Origin: Verrucomicrobiaceae bacterium
GTDB lineage: Bacteria > Verrucomicrobiota > Verrucomicrobiia > Verrucomicrobiales > Verrucomicrobiaceae
Direction of reading: 5' to 3'
Length of the DNA stretch: 64,000 nucleotides
NCBI GenBank assembly: GCA_021151605.1
Contig: JAGKWZ010000003.1
Coordinates: 13,247 to 77,246 of the forward strand
Shown here: piece by piece, positions 1-8,300 of the stretch
How positions within the stretch are numbered: the first letter of the stretch is position 1
How the letters are laid out: each line of letters opens with the position of its first letter
Made by a program: the position numbers and the translations under genes
The notes under the pieces: model-generated
The model's database searches: none
Told to the model about the DNA's origin: nothing
What the model saw: only the letters and a program-made list of their open reading frames with translations

Positions 1-299
1 CCACGTCCCATAAGCAGGAACTTACCAAGACAGATACGGCGTCCAACTTGGGCGAGAGCCTTGGTGGACACGAGCTGTGACCGGACTTTGGTTAACATTC
101 CTTCATCGGCATCAGAAAAGCGCCGGAAGAGTAATTCGGAAAGAAGCAATTGGAGCACTGCATCCCCGAGAAATTCCAGTCGTTGATTGTCCGGAAGAGT
201 GCGCTGGCTCTCATATCCAAGACTTGAATGAGTGAGTGCCTGGCTAAGCAGAGAGCGATCTCTGAAAGAGTAACCGAGGACGGATTCTAGGAGTTCCAT
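1..299 (-). CDS. rnc: Ribonuclease III, N-terminal part (runs off left edge)
   Basis: Double-strand-specific endoribonuclease that processes rRNA precursors and other structured RNAs. The minus strand from the ATG at 299 reads 99 codons without a stop to the window edge. It begins MELLESVLGYSFRDRSLL and carries the family signature NQRLEFLGDAVLQ at residues 38-50, in which E42 and D46 are the expected metal-binding catalytic residues. A second conserved block, EGMLTKVRSQLVS, follows around residue 70. The second catalytic acidic cluster and the dsRNA-binding domain would lie outside the window. The start is the only ATG in frame just before the conserved N-terminal helix. It lies head to head with nothing obvious; tRNA-His upstream is on the same strand. 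Confidence 0.93.
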   Translation of the reverse strand, partial: MELLESVLGYSFRDRSLLSQALTHSSLGYESQRTLPDNQRLEFLGDAVLQLLLSELLFRRFSDADEGMLTKVRSQLVSTKALAQVGRRICLGKFLLMGR

Positions 300-373
300 G
301 AGCGCGACTGGAAGCGAAAACGCTACATCTTGGCAAGCAACTTATGCCGAGTGTTCCAGCATCATTGCCAAAG

Positions 374-449
374 TGGGGTGATCGACGGGGCTCGAACCCG
401 CAACAACCAGAATCACAATCTGGAGCTCTACCATTGAGCTACGACCACC
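374..449 (-). tRNA. tRNA-His (anticodon GTG)
   Basis: The minus strand folds as a complete cloverleaf. The 7-bp acceptor stem GTGGTCG pairs with CGATCAC (one G-T pair), the D-arm contains AGCTCAATGGTAGAGCT, the anticodon stem CCAGA/TCTGG encloses the loop TTGTGAT with anticodon GTG, and the T-loop is GTTCGAGCC. An extra G at the 5' end (position -1) opposite C73 is the histidine-tRNA identity feature, and the CCA end is encoded (374-376). Confidence 0.96.
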
Positions 450-543
450 AATTTGAGCGAGACGACATTAGCTTAACAGCCTTCGTGTGCCAGCGGTTTT
501 TTTGGTTGTCAATGTCCCCGGTCTCCAGCACTCTCCACCTTCC

Positions 544-1116
544 ATGAGCGTTCCCCCAAATAGAGGCAATTCATCACGTCCAGGCGGACCCCCGCGTCCC
601 GGCGGTCCACCACGTCCAGGAGGCGGCAGCGGACCTCCACGACCCGGCGGTAGTGGCCCTCCACGTCCAGGTGGCAGTGGTCCGCCCAGGCCTGCAGGCA
701 GCACCGGAGGTCCACCGCGTCCAGCTGGAACTGGCGGCGGCGGTCCACCACGCCCAGGCGGAAGCGGCCCCCCCGGAAACAGAGGCGGTGGCCCGAATCG
801 TAGCGGAGGTGGCGGTGGTTACCGTGGCGGCTCACGTGGCGGCTCGAGAGGTGGTCCTTCTCAGCGCCGTCCTGAACCACCGCCGGTAGATGATGATCTT
901 CAGCAGAAGGAAGAAGCCATCGAGCTGGAAGGTGTGATCACCGCAGTGCTCGCGGGCACGATGTTCCGCGTAAAGCTGAAAAATGAACACGAAGTGCTTG
1001 CTCACATCTCGGGAAAGATGCGCAAAAAGTTCATCCGTTTGGTCATTGGCGATGGCGTGAAACTCGAAATGTCACCCTATGACATGGACAAGGCGCGCAT
1101 CGTTTACCGCCTCTGA
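544..1116 (+). CDS. infA: Translation initiation factor IF-1 with a long Pro/Gly/Arg-rich N-terminal extension
   Basis: IF-1 binds the 30S A-site region and helps IF-2 and IF-3 during initiation. The last 70 or so residues of this 190-aa protein are a complete S1/OB-fold IF-1 core: IELEGVITAVLAGTMFRV, then HISGKMRKKFIRLVIGD, and the end YDMDKARIVYRL. The first ~118 residues are low-complexity: tandem RPGGPP and GSGPPRPGG units followed by GGYRGGSRGGSRGG. Normal IF-1 is about 72 aa, so the protein is more than twice the usual length. The ATG at 544 starts MSVPPNRG; an in-frame ATG at 487 adds 19 residues with no family support. No clear Shine-Dalgarno site is visible. Identity of the core is secure; the role of the extension is unknown. 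Confidence 0.88.
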   Translation: MSVPPNRGNSSRPGGPPRPGGPPRPGGGSGPPRPGGSGPPRPGGSGPPRPAGSTGGPPRPAGTGGGGPPRPGGSGPPGNRGGGPNRSGGGGGYRGGSRGGSRGGPSQRRPEPPPVDDDLQQKEEAIELEGVITAVLAGTMFRVKLKNEHEVLAHISGKMRKKFIRLVIGDGVKLEMSPYDMDKARIVYRL

Positions 1117-1129
1117 CTAGAAGCACAGA

Positions 1130-1678
1130 ATGGGAAAAGACATCGTCTATTTCGATCTGGAGACCCGCCGCACCGCGAATGACGTGGGCGGCTGGGGAAA
1201 CAAGCACAAGATGGGCATCTCCATCGCTGTGACTTACAGCACCAGGCGTGGCGAGTACCTTATCTATGAGGAAGAGGAGACCAACGACCTGATTGAGCAA
1301 CTCGTAAGGGCGGATCTGGTCGTTGGATTTAACCACATCAGCTTCGACTACGAGGTGCTCATGGGTCACACGATCTTTGATTTCCGCGATCGTGTAAACA
1401 GCTTCGACTTGCTCGTTGATCTCGAAAAACAGCTTGGGCACCGCATCAAATTAGAGGACGTCGCTTCTGCCAGCCTTGGCGTTGGCAAGACAGCCGACGG
1501 TCTGCAGGCCTTGCGCTGGTGGCAGCAGGGGAAGGTTCTCGAAATAGCAGAATACTGCGCCTACGATGTGAAGGTAACCAAGGAGGTCCACGAATTCGGC
1601 GCGAAGAACGGCTTCGTGAAATTTAACGACAAGAACGGCCGCGAACAAAAAGTGGCCGTAAAGTGGAGCCTCGACTGA
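1130..1678 (+). CDS. DEDDy-type 3'-5' exonuclease-like (RNase H fold) protein
   Basis: A 182-aa stand-alone RNase H-like nuclease domain. The exonuclease motifs are visible: Exo I YFDLET (D9, E11), Exo II VGFNHISFDYEVL (N68, D73) and Exo III YCAYDVKV (Y142, D146). The spacing fits the DEDDy exonuclease superfamily that includes DnaQ-like and YprB-like proteins. The segment RTANDVGGWGNKHKMGIS after Exo I is typical of short cytoplasmic members sometimes found next to helicases, but no helicase is adjacent here. The gene follows infA by 13 bp and is probably cotranscribed. It ends 3 bp before the convergent neighbour. Substrate (DNA or RNA) is not determined from sequence. Confidence 0.72.
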   Translation: MGKDIVYFDLETRRTANDVGGWGNKHKMGISIAVTYSTRRGEYLIYEEEETNDLIEQLVRADLVVGFNHISFDYEVLMGHTIFDFRDRVNSFDLLVDLEKQLGHRIKLEDVASASLGVGKTADGLQALRWWQQGKVLEIAEYCAYDVKVTKEVHEFGAKNGFVKFNDKNGREQKVAVKWSLD

Positions 1679-1681
1679 GGT

Positions 1682-2596
1682 TCAATGGCGTCTCAGTCGA
1701 ACAAAGATAGCGGCGTGGTCGCTGCCTGAAAGGTTCCAGATCTTTTTCGCTTCGATTACTTCCCAATCTTGGCCGATCCACGCGTGATCGATGCTCAGAA
1801 GCGGCAGGCCCACGGGCCAGGTTTCGCGGAAACCCGAGCCCATTACATCAAGTGCGTTGACGTAGTTCTTCCGAGGCGCATCAAAGAAGTGGGATTCGAG
1901 CGGAGTGTTAAAGTCGCCGACGAGAATGGCATCACGGCGATCTTTGGATTGAGCGAAGACTTCTTTAAGCTGCTGCTCGCGAGAGTGGAAAATGCCGGGA
2001 AAAACATCAGCGACCACGATGGGAAAGGTGGAGCCAAGGCCATCCACATCGAAGCGTGCATAAGCGCCGAGACCTTCTAGTTTGCCACGCTCACGGTAGC
2101 GCGACTGCACACGGGATAACCAAAGAATGCCACGCGGCATCCACGCGGCTTTGTAGCCGGGAAGCAGAGCTTCATAGTTGCTCACTAAGTTTCCTGCTTC
2201 TTTGCCTGGTTCGACAAAAGCGGCTATATGCGGCTGATATTCTCTCACTAGGTCAACCGCTTCCTGATCCAATCCTTTGGGGCGGCAAAGATTCCAGTAG
2301 AGTAGTGTGACATCGTCTTTGCTCGGGACCGCATTGGAAAGTTCTGTTTTGGCCCTGTCATAAGAAGTCGTCACCCACCAAATCAGAAGCGAGATCATTG
2401 CAGTCATCGCGATCATCTGCTGCCAGCGGACACGGCGTGAATCAACCGCCAGCACGAGAGCCAAGCCAGCAAGACATGGCTTGGGCATGGCATAATAGAA
2501 GAGCGCCCAACTGACATGACGATCCTTTAACCATAGCTGGAGGAGAATGCCGACTGGCAACGCCAGCCAGGCGATGACTCGCAGAACATGCCACAT
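1682..2596 (-). CDS. Membrane-anchored endonuclease/exonuclease/phosphatase (EEP) family protein
   Basis: 304 aa. The first ~75 residues hold about three hydrophobic segments (for example WHVLRVIAWLALPVGILLQL and MIAMTAMISLLIWWV), followed by an extracytoplasmic or cytoplasmic EEP domain. EEP metal/catalytic motifs are visible: LYWNLCR near residue 100, VGDFNTPL (D228, N230), SIDHAWIG (D270, H271) and SGSDHAAI (D293, H294). The architecture resembles YafD-like EEP proteins. It lies 13 bp downstream of the lipoprotein gene on the same strand, suggesting a two-gene operon. Whether it cleaves phosphodiesters in nucleic acids, lipids or sugars cannot be read from the sequence. Confidence 0.75.
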   Translation of the reverse strand: MWHVLRVIAWLALPVGILLQLWLKDRHVSWALFYYAMPKPCLAGLALVLAVDSRRVRWQQMIAMTAMISLLIWWVTTSYDRAKTELSNAVPSKDDVTLLYWNLCRPKGLDQEAVDLVREYQPHIAAFVEPGKEAGNLVSNYEALLPGYKAAWMPRGILWLSRVQSRYRERGKLEGLGAYARFDVDGLGSTFPIVVADVFPGIFHSREQQLKEVFAQSKDRRDAILVGDFNTPLESHFFDAPRKNYVNALDVMGSGFRETWPVGLPLLSIDHAWIGQDWEVIEAKKIWNLSGSDHAAIFVRLRRH

Positions 2597-2609
2597 TTGC
2601 GCGATGAAA

Positions 2610-3611
2610 TTAGCCCGCAGGTGTGAGCACTACTTTCTGTACATCCAGAATGGCGGACTTTACTTTGTTCACCGGATCGATCACAAGGCGCTGTGTGCCT
2701 GCGGTAGTGATTTCGATTTCGCCGAGGTTAACGTCCAGCCACTTCTGGAATCCACCCGTGTCCTGCGTGGTCCATTTAAGTAATTGAGCGGCCTGCTTGA
2801 GTTCGACTTCACTGCCGTGATTTCCGCCGCACCCATAACTGACGGTGACCTTGTATTTCCCAGGCTTCGTCGCGGTGAACTCCCATTCGGCGAAGTCATC
2901 TGCCTCGGTCCAGAAGCCGAGGCAATTTTTTTCGGGCTTTGGTTCGTAGCGCATGACTTCTGACCAAGTTGTCGCGTCCTTCGCCAGCAGTGTGATGCTT
3001 CCATCAGCGGCCTGGGTGACTGCTTCGCCTTCAGATGTTGGGATGAGCGCCAATTCGATCAGTTTGAAGCTACCATCCTCTGCGGGTGGGGTGATCATGG
3101 AGAAGGGGAAATCACCTGCGTTTTGAATGTGAACCGTTCCGAGATACATTCTACGCGGCGTCACTGCTGACTTGAGCGGTTTCTTGGAAACAAGGTCGCC
3201 TATGCGGAACTGCATTCCCAGGGAGGCACGGCGCAATGTGTAGGTCAGCCGCACTTGATACTTGCCTGGGCGCTTGGCCTTGAACTTCGACCACAGATAT
3301 GTTTCCCAGTGTGCCTGATTTGAATGCTCATAGTCGCTTGGGCCAAAGGTAATGATGCCGCGGCTGGGTAGATCTTGTCGTTCCACGGGTTCAGAGCTGC
3401 CGAAATCGCCGATATCCACGGCCTCTGGAAAAGGCATCTCCACCGCCGGTTTTGTTGGCTCGGCAGATGGCTTCGCCTCTGCGGTCGTGGGTTTGATCTC
3501 AGCCTTGGGGGTGGCTTTTTCAGGCACGGGAGCTGTGACGGTCTTTTTATCGCAAGCAGTGAGAGCGATGGCCAGCACAAGGACGGAGGTGGTCAGGAAA
3601 GGACGGATCAT
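2610..3611 (-). CDS. Secreted lipoprotein with two carbohydrate-binding-like beta-sandwich modules
   Basis: 333 aa. The N-terminus MIRPFLTTSVLVLAIALTAC is a lipoprotein signal with lipobox LTAC and C20 as the lipidated residue. A Lys/Pro/Ala-rich linker (about residues 22-60) follows. Two related modules then appear, each with a motif of the kind KRPGKYQVRLTYTLR or TKPGKYKVTVSYGCGG and ending in an AGTQRLVIDP-type strand, which is characteristic of CBM-like domains attached to planctomycete and verrucomicrobial sulfatases and hydrolases. No catalytic domain is present, so a ligand-binding role is inferred. It is the first gene of a probable operon with the EEP gene and is divergent from the gene at 3736. 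Confidence 0.6.
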   Translation of the reverse strand: MIRPFLTTSVLVLAIALTACDKKTVTAPVPEKATPKAEIKPTTAEAKPSAEPTKPAVEMPFPEAVDIGDFGSSEPVERQDLPSRGIITFGPSDYEHSNQAHWETYLWSKFKAKRPGKYQVRLTYTLRRASLGMQFRIGDLVSKKPLKSAVTPRRMYLGTVHIQNAGDFPFSMITPPAEDGSFKLIELALIPTSEGEAVTQAADGSITLLAKDATTWSEVMRYEPKPEKNCLGFWTEADDFAEWEFTATKPGKYKVTVSYGCGGNHGSEVELKQAAQLLKWTTQDTGGFQKWLDVNLGEIEITTAGTQRLVIDPVNKVKSAILDVQKVVLTPAG

Positions 3612-3735
3612 GGGGAATTTCGGGCCAGACTCGCAGTAGGCGGCGAAGGCGGCAAGTCAGAACGGCTCGAATACAGATTCGTTAGCTGAGATTCCAATGC
3701 TTGGCATTTCAAAGGCAGCCGCTAGTCTGGGAACC

Positions 3736-4500
3736 ATGCCACGTTTCATCGCTGCCATTGTTCTTTTGTTAAGTGTACTCACGGCTCATTCTGTTGAGCT
3801 GGTGTTCGGCCCAAAAGTCACCCAGAGCGAAAGCAACGCCACCATTGCCTGGCGCACCGATGTGGCCTGCGGTACACGCGTGAGCTATGGCACCAGTGTA
3901 GAAAAGCTGGATCAAAAAGTGGAAGGTGCCGTTACGGCTGACCACTTGGTCACCCTAGAAAACCTGACCCAAGGAACGACTTATTTTTATAAGGTTGGCA
4001 GCGCCCGTCAGCAGCTCGGTGGAGGCAGCTTTACCTTGGGTAACCCTTCGAATCCTGCCGCTGTCGTGACTCCGAAAGCGGAGGCACCGAAGTCCATGCT
4101 CCAGAAGCTCGTCGATGCCCTCGCTCCCGAGGCACCGAAGACAAAACCCACTCCATCACCATCCACCGCTGTGCGAGCACCGCCAGCACGTGTGACTTGG
4201 GGCTACTGGGAATCGCTACAGGATCATTACAACCGCCACGGTCCAGATTTCCAAAGCCAGTCCCCGGAGGATTACGCCGCGCAAGCGTGGCACTTCCTCC
4301 AACGAGCGAGGACTGGGCAGCTCCAGATGAAGTGGGATGATGCGGATGCCACCCTCCGTGTCTATGATCCAAAGACCCGCGCCTTTGCTGCTTACAATCG
4401 CAACGGCACCACGAAGACTTATTTCCGCCCAAACAGCCCGAGCTACTGGGAGCGCCAGCCCGGAAAGCCCATCCAGCCCGCACAACTGCCCTTCAAGTGA
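3736..4500 (+). CDS. Exported Fn3-like protein with C-terminal toxin-like (BECR-type RNase) domain
   Basis: 254 aa from the ATG at 3736, chosen because it gives a clean signal peptide (MPRFIAAIVLLLSVLTAHS); an ATG at 3697 would add 13 residues. Residues ~20-105 form a fibronectin-III/purple-acid-phosphatase N-terminal-like domain (ATIAWRTDV, VTLENLTQGTTYFYKVG). A Pro/Ala/Lys linker leads to a C-terminal ~95-residue domain with HYNRHGPDFQ, SPEDYAAQAWHFLQRA, LRVYDPKTRAFAAYNRNG and TKTYFRP. That pattern (histidine near the start, YDP...F.V...G..TYF at the end) resembles polymorphic-toxin nuclease domains of the barnase/EndoU/colicin/RelE-like fold; this assignment is by remembered pattern, not a search. 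The stop TGA overlaps the ATG of the next gene, so the two are translationally coupled. Confidence 0.6.
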   Translation: MPRFIAAIVLLLSVLTAHSVELVFGPKVTQSESNATIAWRTDVACGTRVSYGTSVEKLDQKVEGAVTADHLVTLENLTQGTTYFYKVGSARQQLGGGSFTLGNPSNPAAVVTPKAEAPKSMLQKLVDALAPEAPKTKPTPSPSTAVRAPPARVTWGYWESLQDHYNRHGPDFQSQSPEDYAAQAWHFLQRARTGQLQMKWDDADATLRVYDPKTRAFAAYNRNGTTKTYFRPNSPSYWERQPGKPIQPAQLPFK

Positions 4501-4760
4501 TGAAAACCACCCATAACTGTCCAGTCTGCGGTTTCGACCACCTCAAGGAATCCCCGCGCAGTAAATCCAACGGCGGCTCCTTCGAGATTTGCCCCGCCTG
4601 TGGTTTCCAATTCGGCGTCAGCGACGACGACGACGGCCTCTCCTATGAAGAATGGCGCGAAGACTGGGTCGAGCGAGGCATGGAGTGGACCAGCAAAGGC
4701 ATCCCTCAACCGAAAGGCTGGAACCCAGCGGCGCTGCTAAACTCAGTCACGAGGCAGTAG
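4500..4760 (+). CDS. Small zinc-ribbon protein, candidate immunity partner of the upstream gene
   Basis: 86 aa. Two CxxC pairs, NCPVCGF (C7, C10) and ICPACGFQFG (C31, C34), make a zinc ribbon, followed by an acidic patch DDDDG and a conserved-looking tail (SYEEWREDWVERGM ... WNPAALL). This belongs to a widespread family of cysteine-rich small proteins often seen near phage or polymorphic-toxin genes. The start overlaps the stop of the upstream toxin-like gene (TGATG), with a possible GTG one codon earlier. Overlap, size and cytoplasmic character (no signal peptide) fit an immunity protein, but this is inference. A general zinc-ribbon housekeeping role is the alternative. Confidence 0.7.
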   Translation: MKTTHNCPVCGFDHLKESPRSKSNGGSFEICPACGFQFGVSDDDDGLSYEEWREDWVERGMEWTSKGIPQPKGWNPAALLNSVTRQ

Positions 4761-4780
4761 GCGAGCGGGAATAGCTCGCC
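4760..4780. terminator. Hairpin between convergent genes, probable bidirectional terminator
   Basis: Perfect 7-bp stem GGCGAGC/GCTCGCC with a 7-nt loop, lying between the stop of the zinc-ribbon gene and the stop of dtd. A T-rich run (CTCTTTT) follows on the plus strand inside the end of dtd. Confidence 0.55.
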
Positions 4781-4781
4781 G

Positions 4782-5234
4782 TCACTCTTTTGCTCGGGAA
4801 TCCATCCAGATCGTAACCGGGCCGTCATTGATCAGCGCCACCTGCATATCAGCACCAAAGGTCCCGCGTGGCACAGGCACACCGAGCTCCTTTTCCAGAG
4901 CCGTGATGAAGTGCTCATAGAGCGGGATGGCCTGCTCAGGCCGTGCAGCACGGATAAAGCTAGGCCGGTTCCCCTTTTTCGTGCTGGCATGGAGGGTGAA
5001 CTGGCTCACCACAAGCACCCCGCCACACACCTCTTTGACGCTGAGGTTCATTTTGCCATCTGCGTCACTAAAGATGCGCATTTGGGCGATCTTTCCCGCC
5101 AACCATTCCGCATCATCCACGACGTCATCGTGCTCCACCCCGAGCAGCACGGTCAGGCCGTGTGTGATTTGACCAGCGATTTCCCCCGCGATGGTCACGG
5201 AGGCATTTTTCGAGCGTTGGATCAGGGCACGCAT
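4782..5234 (-). CDS. dtd: D-aminoacyl-tRNA deacylase
   Basis: Hydrolyses D-aminoacyl-tRNAs (and glycyl-tRNA-Ala) to recycle tRNA and keep D-residues out of proteins. The 150-aa protein starting MRALIQRSKNASVTI has the usual DTD length. Signature elements are VVSQFTLHASTKKGNRPSF (the SQxT motif and the following basic loop) and the C-terminal LINDGPVTIWMD, which holds the NxGPVT substrate-carbonyl motif. An upstream in-frame ATG at 5261 would add nine residues not found in the family, so 5234 is preferred. Confidence 0.95.
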   Translation of the reverse strand: MRALIQRSKNASVTIAGEIAGQITHGLTVLLGVEHDDVVDDAEWLAGKIAQMRIFSDADGKMNLSVKEVCGGVLVVSQFTLHASTKKGNRPSFIRAARPEQAIPLYEHFITALEKELGVPVPRGTFGADMQVALINDGPVTIWMDSRAKE

Positions 5235-5312
5235 GGCGGATTGGATTCGATTTGTGGACAAACGGTGTCCTTGTTGGTTTCAGTGGCGCATGAGCTGGCT
5301 TTGATGCTGCCC

Positions 5313-8300
5313 TTAATATACGGCCTGAAGGCGGAAGAACGTGGGGCCAACGCTGGCAGGCAACTCCACGTCCACTCGCACACGGCCATCGGGGAGCGTG
5401 GTCTCGGTGATGCTGGCTGTGCCAGTCCAAGGAGCGTTTTCCGACTTGGTAGCGATGGGACTCCAGGAGTCTGGTGCCAGGTCCGTCGAGAGTTCCACAG
5501 TGAGCCCATTTCCCTGCGGCAGTGTGGCCGTGCGTGTGAAGGAGTAGCGCAGCACATTCCCACCGCCGACAAAGGACGGCACACAGCCGGGGGTGGAATC
5601 AGGGGCTTTGGGGTCACGTCCGAAGAGTTGCTCAAAAATATTGGGCAGACCGTTGCCGTTGAAGTCTTCCTCGGCCGCGGTGTTCGCTGGCGGCCATGTT
5701 TCTCCTTCCACGAATGGGAACTGGGCCAGGTGCCAGACGTCATACGGTGTTTGCAGATAGATCGGGTAGAAGGCGGAACCTTGCTCCCAGGGATCGCTGC
5801 AATAGAGAAAGACGGGGAATATCAACCCCGAGTCAGTGGGCGGCGGTGTCCACTCAAACGTGTCGCCAGGGGCGATGTCGGTGCTGATGGCGACAACATT
5901 GCCGTTGCGAGTCAGGGTGCCGTACGAGTTGAACAGGCGCAGAGGCGTGAGCGTGTCCCCATCGGGATCGCTGGCTGGGCCAGGGACGAGTTGGGCATAG
6001 GTGAAAGACACAGGCTGCGCTCGCAGACCTGTCAGCGGCGCGGGTGGTGGGATGACAGGGCGGGAATTTAGCAGGGCTGGCTCCAGCGAGTCGCTGCCAT
6101 AGTTGCGTGCGGCAGCAAGTACGACATGGCCCCGATAGGTTCCCATCGGCACGTTGGCCAGTTTGCGTTGAGCGAGCTCGTTCAGGACGAGCATACTCCC
6201 CGGGGTGGTGCCATCCGTCCGGTAGAGTCGCGTCTCGCCGAAGTTGGAGTCGTATTCGAAGCCGGTGAAGTAGAGTTGATTGCCGACAACCAAAAAGGGA
6301 CTGGGCATGCTGCGGTGCGGAATGGCCCAAAACTGGCTCAACATCTCATCGGCGAAGGTGTAACGGAACAGCACGCAATCGAAGTCGCTGCTCCGTGCCA
6401 TGAAGACGAGCTTGTCTGGCAGCACGGCGAGCGTTTCTGGCGTCACAACCAGCGAAGCGTCGTCAAACACAGTCACCACGACCAAGCCGTTCGTTTTCAA
6501 CAACCGGCCGGATTGTGTGGTGAAGTAGAACCAGCCGTCATGTTCGACACCCGCAGGCTTGTTGTTGATGCGGCCAGGCTCTGGCGTGTCAAAGAAGGTA
6601 GTCGAGAAGAACTGATTGGGGCCACCTCCCATGCCGGCATTCCATTGATACATGTAATACCTGCTACCAGAACCGGGGTCGGCCCAGAAGAGGCAGGTAT
6701 CGCCTAAAGCTCCCAGAAGCTGCGGATTGATGATGGATGAACCCAGATTGGTGAGCGAGGTGGGCGTGCCATCGGTGCTCCAAATGACACGCTGAGCCAT
6801 GGGCGAGCTGTACTCCTGGGCTGTGAAATAGAGGTGTCCGCTGCTGGCGGTGAGCTGGGTGATGCCCTTGCCCGCAGGATCCTTGTAGAAGGCGCTGATG
6901 GTCGTGATCGAGAAGCTGGAATCGATTGCGTTCAGCCGCTCGATGGAGCTGTTGTGTTCTTCGATAAAAAACAACTTTCCCGCAGCGCCTTTGAGGACCG
7001 TGGCATCGGGGCCCACCACTTCGACGCTGTAGTTTTCACCGATGAGCTCCACCACATGGAGCTTTTTCGCTCCGGTGTCTCCGGCAAAGAGGTGGGCCAG
7101 CAAGTAGAGTCGTCCTTGATAGGGCACAAGCTGCTCCGGATCGTAAACATCTGTCACGGCCGTGGCGCTGTTTTGCAGTCCTGTTGGCGTCGTGAAGAGC
7201 CGCCGGGACTGGCCGTCGTGTGCGGTGAAGAAAAGCCTGCCTCCCACCTGGGTGAAGTCGGAGCTCAGGCTGGAGGCGTTGTTCGCGAATGAGTCCGGCG
7301 GCGTGTCCATGTACAGAGGGCTTGCCGAGTCATTGGAGGATGGCAGCCTGTAAAGTCTGGACCCTGTGCTGGTATCACCGACAAAGAGTTGCTCCGAGCT
7401 GCCGATCGGGAAAAAGTGTCGAGGTTTCGCCGATCCGTCCAGAGGCGTCGGGAGAGAGACCTTAAACATGTCACCGCCGATCACACGATAGAGTTCCTCC
7501 ACACTTGTCTGGGTGCCGGTCACATAGGCCGCGCTGCCCATTGGTGTGGCGGTGCTGGCATTCCAAGCGCGGGAGACAGAAGTGAAATACGGTCCCGGGT
7601 TGACGGTGCTGCCTGTTTTCCCATTGGCATAGCGGAAACGAAAATAGGAGCCCTCCGGCCTGAGATACGCGAGTTCGGAGCCTGTGACCGGCGTGTGCAG
7701 GGTGGTGTTTTGCACGCCCGCATCGCAGAGACGAAATACGGGCGTGGCTCCAGGCTCGGCATAGTAAAGATCGCGTGCCGAGCCATTTTCGACCTGGAAG
7801 AAGACACCGGGATGTCCGCGGCTCATGATCAAGGCCGTGGGATTGCTGCTGGCTGTCCCCGGTGCCACGTTGGCCAGCTGAGCGGTCGTGGCGCTCGTGC
7901 CCTGGGTGGTCCACAATTCGCGTCCTCCAGCGAGTGAGGTGGCTGCGAAGCAGATGCGGTCGGTACCATTCGAGATAAAATTCTCCGGCTGGCTGTTGCC
8001 CCCCGCACCATGAACGTCATAGAGCATGGTCGTCATCCCTGTCGAGATGTCGTAAACCCATGGCCCTGGGAAATTATCGATCCTCTGATAACAAAGGAAG
8101 CTGTTCGTCACCGCATAGACCGGACTCGTTGGCATCGGCGTGGAACCGATGCGCAGTGTGTCGATCACATCGGGCCCACCGGTCGGATTTGCCCGGTAGA
8201 GCTCCACGATGGTGCTGGAGGTGTTCAACGCTCGCGCCAGGAAGAAAATCACGGGCTGGCTGGGCATCACGGTGACCTGCGAGATGGAGCCCGCAGCGAA

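Noticed and set aside
344..547. Plus-strand ORF reading through the tRNA-His region
   Set aside because: It is translated antisense tRNA sequence; the typical false motif RGSNPQQPES comes from the T-arm.
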